64,000 bases of DNA from an uncultured Bacteroidales bacterium (GTDB lineage: Bacteria > Bacteroidota > Bacteroidia > Bacteroidales > UBA932). Positions 62,157 to 64,000 of this stretch are shown here, piece after piece. Under the pieces are notes generated by a model. It was not told the DNA's origin and made no database searches. It saw only the letters and a program-made list of their open reading frames with translations. Made by a program: the position numbers and the translations under genes. Numbering within the stretch: position 1 is the stretch's first letter; every line of letters begins with the position of its first letter. The stretch lies in contig CAKUVA010000001.1 of assembly GCA_934693135.1 (NCBI GenBank), positions 1 through 64,000 of the forward strand. Direction: 5' to 3'.

Positions 62157-62603
62157 TTATTTATTACGTACAGCACCCATGATTTCGCCGAAGATGATGG
62201 CAAGTACTGCCAAGATTCCTGCGAATGCCACGATGTAGAGTACAGTGTCTGTGAATTTAAGCTCACCTGCGCTTGGCTGTTCGAGAATACCAACAGCTGG
62301 GCTTCCTGGAGCTACTATGTAAGCAATGCCGCAGACAGCTGCAGCTGCTACAAGGCCGATACCGATCTTTACGAGTGCCTTAGGATCGTTTGCCACTGCA
62401 ACTCCGAGACCAATTACGATCGCACAGAAGGCAGCAAGTCCGATCATCGCATAGCACCAGTAGATCAGCGCATTTACTGTACCATTGTCTCCCTGTGCAG
62501 GGCTGGAAGGGTAACCCACAGCCATACCCCATACGAGGATACCGACACTGACAGCAAAGAGCAGCCACATCAGCCATTTGAATAATTTATTGAGATCTTT
62601 CAT
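62157..62603 (-). CDS. small multi-spanning membrane protein in the exbB/exbD operon
   Basis: A 148-residue protein with four predicted membrane segments (about 8-28, 45-68, 76-98 and 118-143). It contains Gly/Ala-rich helices (IGIGLVAAAAVCGIAYIVA). It has no named domain that I recognise. Its place between the TolQ/ExbB-like gene (12 bases upstream) and the first ExbD-like gene (nine bases downstream) is a known arrangement in Bacteroidales, so it is probably an accessory of this motor. Confidence 0.7.
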   Translation of the reverse strand: MKDLNKLFKWLMWLLFAVSVGILVWGMAVGYPSSPAQGDNGTVNALIYWCYAMIGLAAFCAIVIGLGVAVANDPKALVKIGIGLVAAAAVCGIAYIVAPGSPAVGILEQPSAGELKFTDTVLYIVAFAGILAVLAIIFGEIMGAVRNK

Positions 62604-62614
62604 TATGAAATTCC

Positions 62615-63412
62615 TTATTTAGACTTTGCAGCGAATTTGGAAATTACATCTACGAAGGAAATTGAAGAATCCTCCATATCTGTTGTGAGGGCCTCGATCT
62701 TGGTAAGAATATAGTTGAAGAACACCTGAAGAATCATGGCCACGATAAGACCGAACACTGTGGTGATGAGGGCGACCTTCATACCTCCTGCAACGACGTT
62801 AGGGGAGATATCACCTGCTGCCTGAATGGCATCGAATGCTGCGATCATACCAACGACTGTTCCCAAGAATCCGAGAGATGGTGCAAGGGCGATGAAGAGG
62901 GAAATCCATGTCATACCGTTCTCCATGAGGCTCATCTGAACTGAACCATAAGAAACGATAGTTTTCTCTACAACATCAACACCTTCATCATAGCGAAGAA
63001 GTCCCTGGTAGAAAATGCTTGCTACAGGACCACGAGTGTTGCGGCAAACATCCTTTGCTTTCTCAATGCCACCTTCAGCGAGAGCAGCCTCAACATTAGC
63101 GACAAGTTTCTTGGTGTTTGTCTTGGCGAATGTTAGATAAAGGATTCTCTCGATAGAAAGTGCAAGACCGAGCACGAGTACAAGAGCGATAGGCGCCATC
63201 CAAAGAGGACCACCCTCGATGAACTTGGTCTTAAGCTGCTGGTGAAGTGGAACTTCAGGAGCATTTGCTGTGAGAGCTGCCAGATCATTGACAGGAGCTA
63301 CTGTCTCAGTTGCAGCTGCAGTTGAGTCAGCTGCCTGATCCTGAGCTACTGCAAGATTTGCAGACACGGCCATAATGCCGCATGCTGCCAAAAACATGAA
63401 AAACTTTTTCAT
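62615..63412 (-). CDS. MotA/TolQ/ExbB-family proton channel protein
   Basis: A 265-residue inner-membrane protein. It begins with what looks like a cleavable signal peptide (1-23, ending LAVAQ) and a long extracytoplasmic stretch (to about 72). Then come three transmembrane helices of the ExbB/TolQ core (about 73-95, 165-190, 210-235), with the signature LAPSLGFLGTVVGMIAAF (about 174-191). With the ExbD-like proteins it forms the proton-driven motor that powers TonB-dependent import, such as the two SusC systems in this window. The N-terminal extension is not present in E. coli ExbB. Confidence 0.9.
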   Translation of the reverse strand: MKKFFMFLAACGIMAVSANLAVAQDQAADSTAAATETVAPVNDLAALTANAPEVPLHQQLKTKFIEGGPLWMAPIALVLVLGLALSIERILYLTFAKTNTKKLVANVEAALAEGGIEKAKDVCRNTRGPVASIFYQGLLRYDEGVDVVEKTIVSYGSVQMSLMENGMTWISLFIALAPSLGFLGTVVGMIAAFDAIQAAGDISPNVVAGGMKVALITTVFGLIVAMILQVFFNYILTKIEALTTDMEDSSISFVDVISKFAAKSK

Positions 63413-63474
63413 AATTGTTTTTGTGTGTTTGAAATAATTAATGTATTAATGTTTATAAATTTTCTAAATTACCG

Positions 63475-63500
63475 TTCGGGTACTATGCTCCTTACCCGAA
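63475..63500. repeat. eight-base inverted repeat between ansA and the exbB-like gene
   Basis: TTCGGGTA and TACCCGAA with a ten-base loop, 41 bases after the asparaginase stop. No T-run follows in either direction, so it is a weak terminator candidate or a leader hairpin. Confidence 0.35.
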
Positions 63501-63540
63501 AACCGTTGCAATTTAGCAATTAATTTTCATTTGGCAATAT

Positions 63541-64000
63541 TTATTTGGATATTTCTCCTTTTAGATTCTTGTCCATCATAGCCCTTACCCAATCGTTATC
63601 TTTGCTTTTTCCCATTAAGTAGAAGAGCTTTGCGAGGGCGCTTTCAGTCGTACTATCATAGCCGTCTACAACTCCAGCATCTTCCAAAAGTTTGCCATTT
63701 GCATATATATTCATGTTTACTGTTCCGGCAAGGCATTGGGTGATATTTACTATGATTTTGTCCATAGATGCTGCTTCCTTTACAATGTCGAGGAACCACT
63801 TCTTTGATGGGGCATTTCCAGATCCGTAAGTTTCCATGATTACGGCTCTTGTTTCATCTCCACACAATATATTTCTGACCACTTCAGGCGTTATGCCAGG
63901 ATGAATCTTGAGGATAGACACTCTGGTGTCAAGATCCATGTTAACTGTGAGACTTTGGTACCAATCATTAGGCTTTCGTATGTACTCATTGTTATACCTT
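63541..64000 (-). CDS. ansA: type I L-asparaginase, C-terminal part (cut by the window edge)
   Basis: The frame is open to the right edge of the window with no stop (about 20 residues, including EYIRKPNDWYQ, precede the internal Met at 63939). This is therefore the 3' part of a longer gene. Residues such as SILKIHPGITPEVVRNIL, METYGSGNAPSKK and IIVNITQCLAGTVNM match the C-terminal domain of cytoplasmic type I asparaginase (AnsA), which hydrolyses asparagine to aspartate and ammonia. The N-terminal catalytic Thr residues lie outside the window. Confidence 0.85.
   Translation of the reverse strand, partial: RYNNEYIRKPNDWYQSLTVNMDLDTRVSILKIHPGITPEVVRNILCGDETRAVIMETYGSGNAPSKKWFLDIVKEAASMDKIIVNITQCLAGTVNMNIYANGKLLEDAGVVDGYDSTTESALAKLFYLMGKSKDNDWVRAMMDKNLKGEISK

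Noticed and set aside
63475..63500. Strong terminator after the asparaginase gene
   Set aside because: The hairpin is only eight base pairs and no T-run follows in either direction, so it is listed only as an inverted repeat.

Overview
This window comes from a Bacteroidales (Bacteroidota) chromosome. The evidence is two SusC/SusD pairs, BACON-domain lipoproteins, a subtilase with a type IX secretion (T9SS) sorting domain beside a PorV/PorQ-like barrel, an arginine operon with the Bacteroidota N-succinylornithine-type transcarbamylase, and promoters with the TTTG-N19..21-TAnnTTTG pattern (clearest at the tRNA-Val gene). I cannot place it below order level.

Layout. 1-10635 is mixed housekeeping and envelope genes: the tail of a TonB-dependent receptor, an exported alpha/beta hydrolase, a leftward isochorismatase-family hydrolase with a small ORF, folC, an exported CbiX-like chelatase, and a very large alpha-2-macroglobulin-like protein. 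10706-19929 is a cell-surface-signalling nutrient locus: ECF sigma factor, FecR anti-sigma, SusC with an STN signalling domain, SusD, a BACON lipoprotein and a lipoprotein glycerophosphodiesterase. 19991-21721 is a leftward lipoprotein that separates it, through a 399-base divergent spacer, from a second rightward locus at 22121-40483: SusC (no STN), SusD, a small lipoprotein, a T9SS-tagged subtilase, a PorV/PorQ-like barrel and four large surface lipoproteins. The lipoproteins carry an internally duplicated Fn3/lipocalin-like unit, BACON domains, a ladder of 22-23 DUF285/BspA-like repeats, and a Fibrobacter-type paralogous domain. I read this as a protein- or peptide-targeting uptake and adhesion locus.

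A tRNA-Val (TAC) flanked by hairpins closes the accessory region. It is followed by an exported MINPP-type histidine phosphatase and an exported protein of unknown function.

43492-52214 is a complete ArgR-controlled arginine operon: argR, a GNAT acyltransferase, argG, argC, argD, succinylornithine-type transcarbamylase, argB, argE and argH. Two near-perfect ARG boxes are visible, one before argR and one before the acyltransferase. The transcarbamylase has Ser at the residue that I recall as Pro90 in the Bacteroides fragilis enzyme. 52334-58249 holds an anchored protein of unknown function, an acyl-CoA ligase, dCMP deaminase and a CtpA-type protease. The leftward end (58236-64000) has a TonB-like protein, uridine kinase, asnS, an exbB/exbD-type motor operon and the 3' part of a type I asparaginase.

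The best candidates for something under-described are three: the subtilase that carries both a lipobox and a T9SS sorting domain beside a PorV/PorQ-like shuttle and a lipoprotein array; the sigma/anti-sigma-controlled SusCD-glycerophosphodiesterase locus; and the Ser90 transcarbamylase. No CRISPR array, transposase, integrase or rRNA gene was seen.
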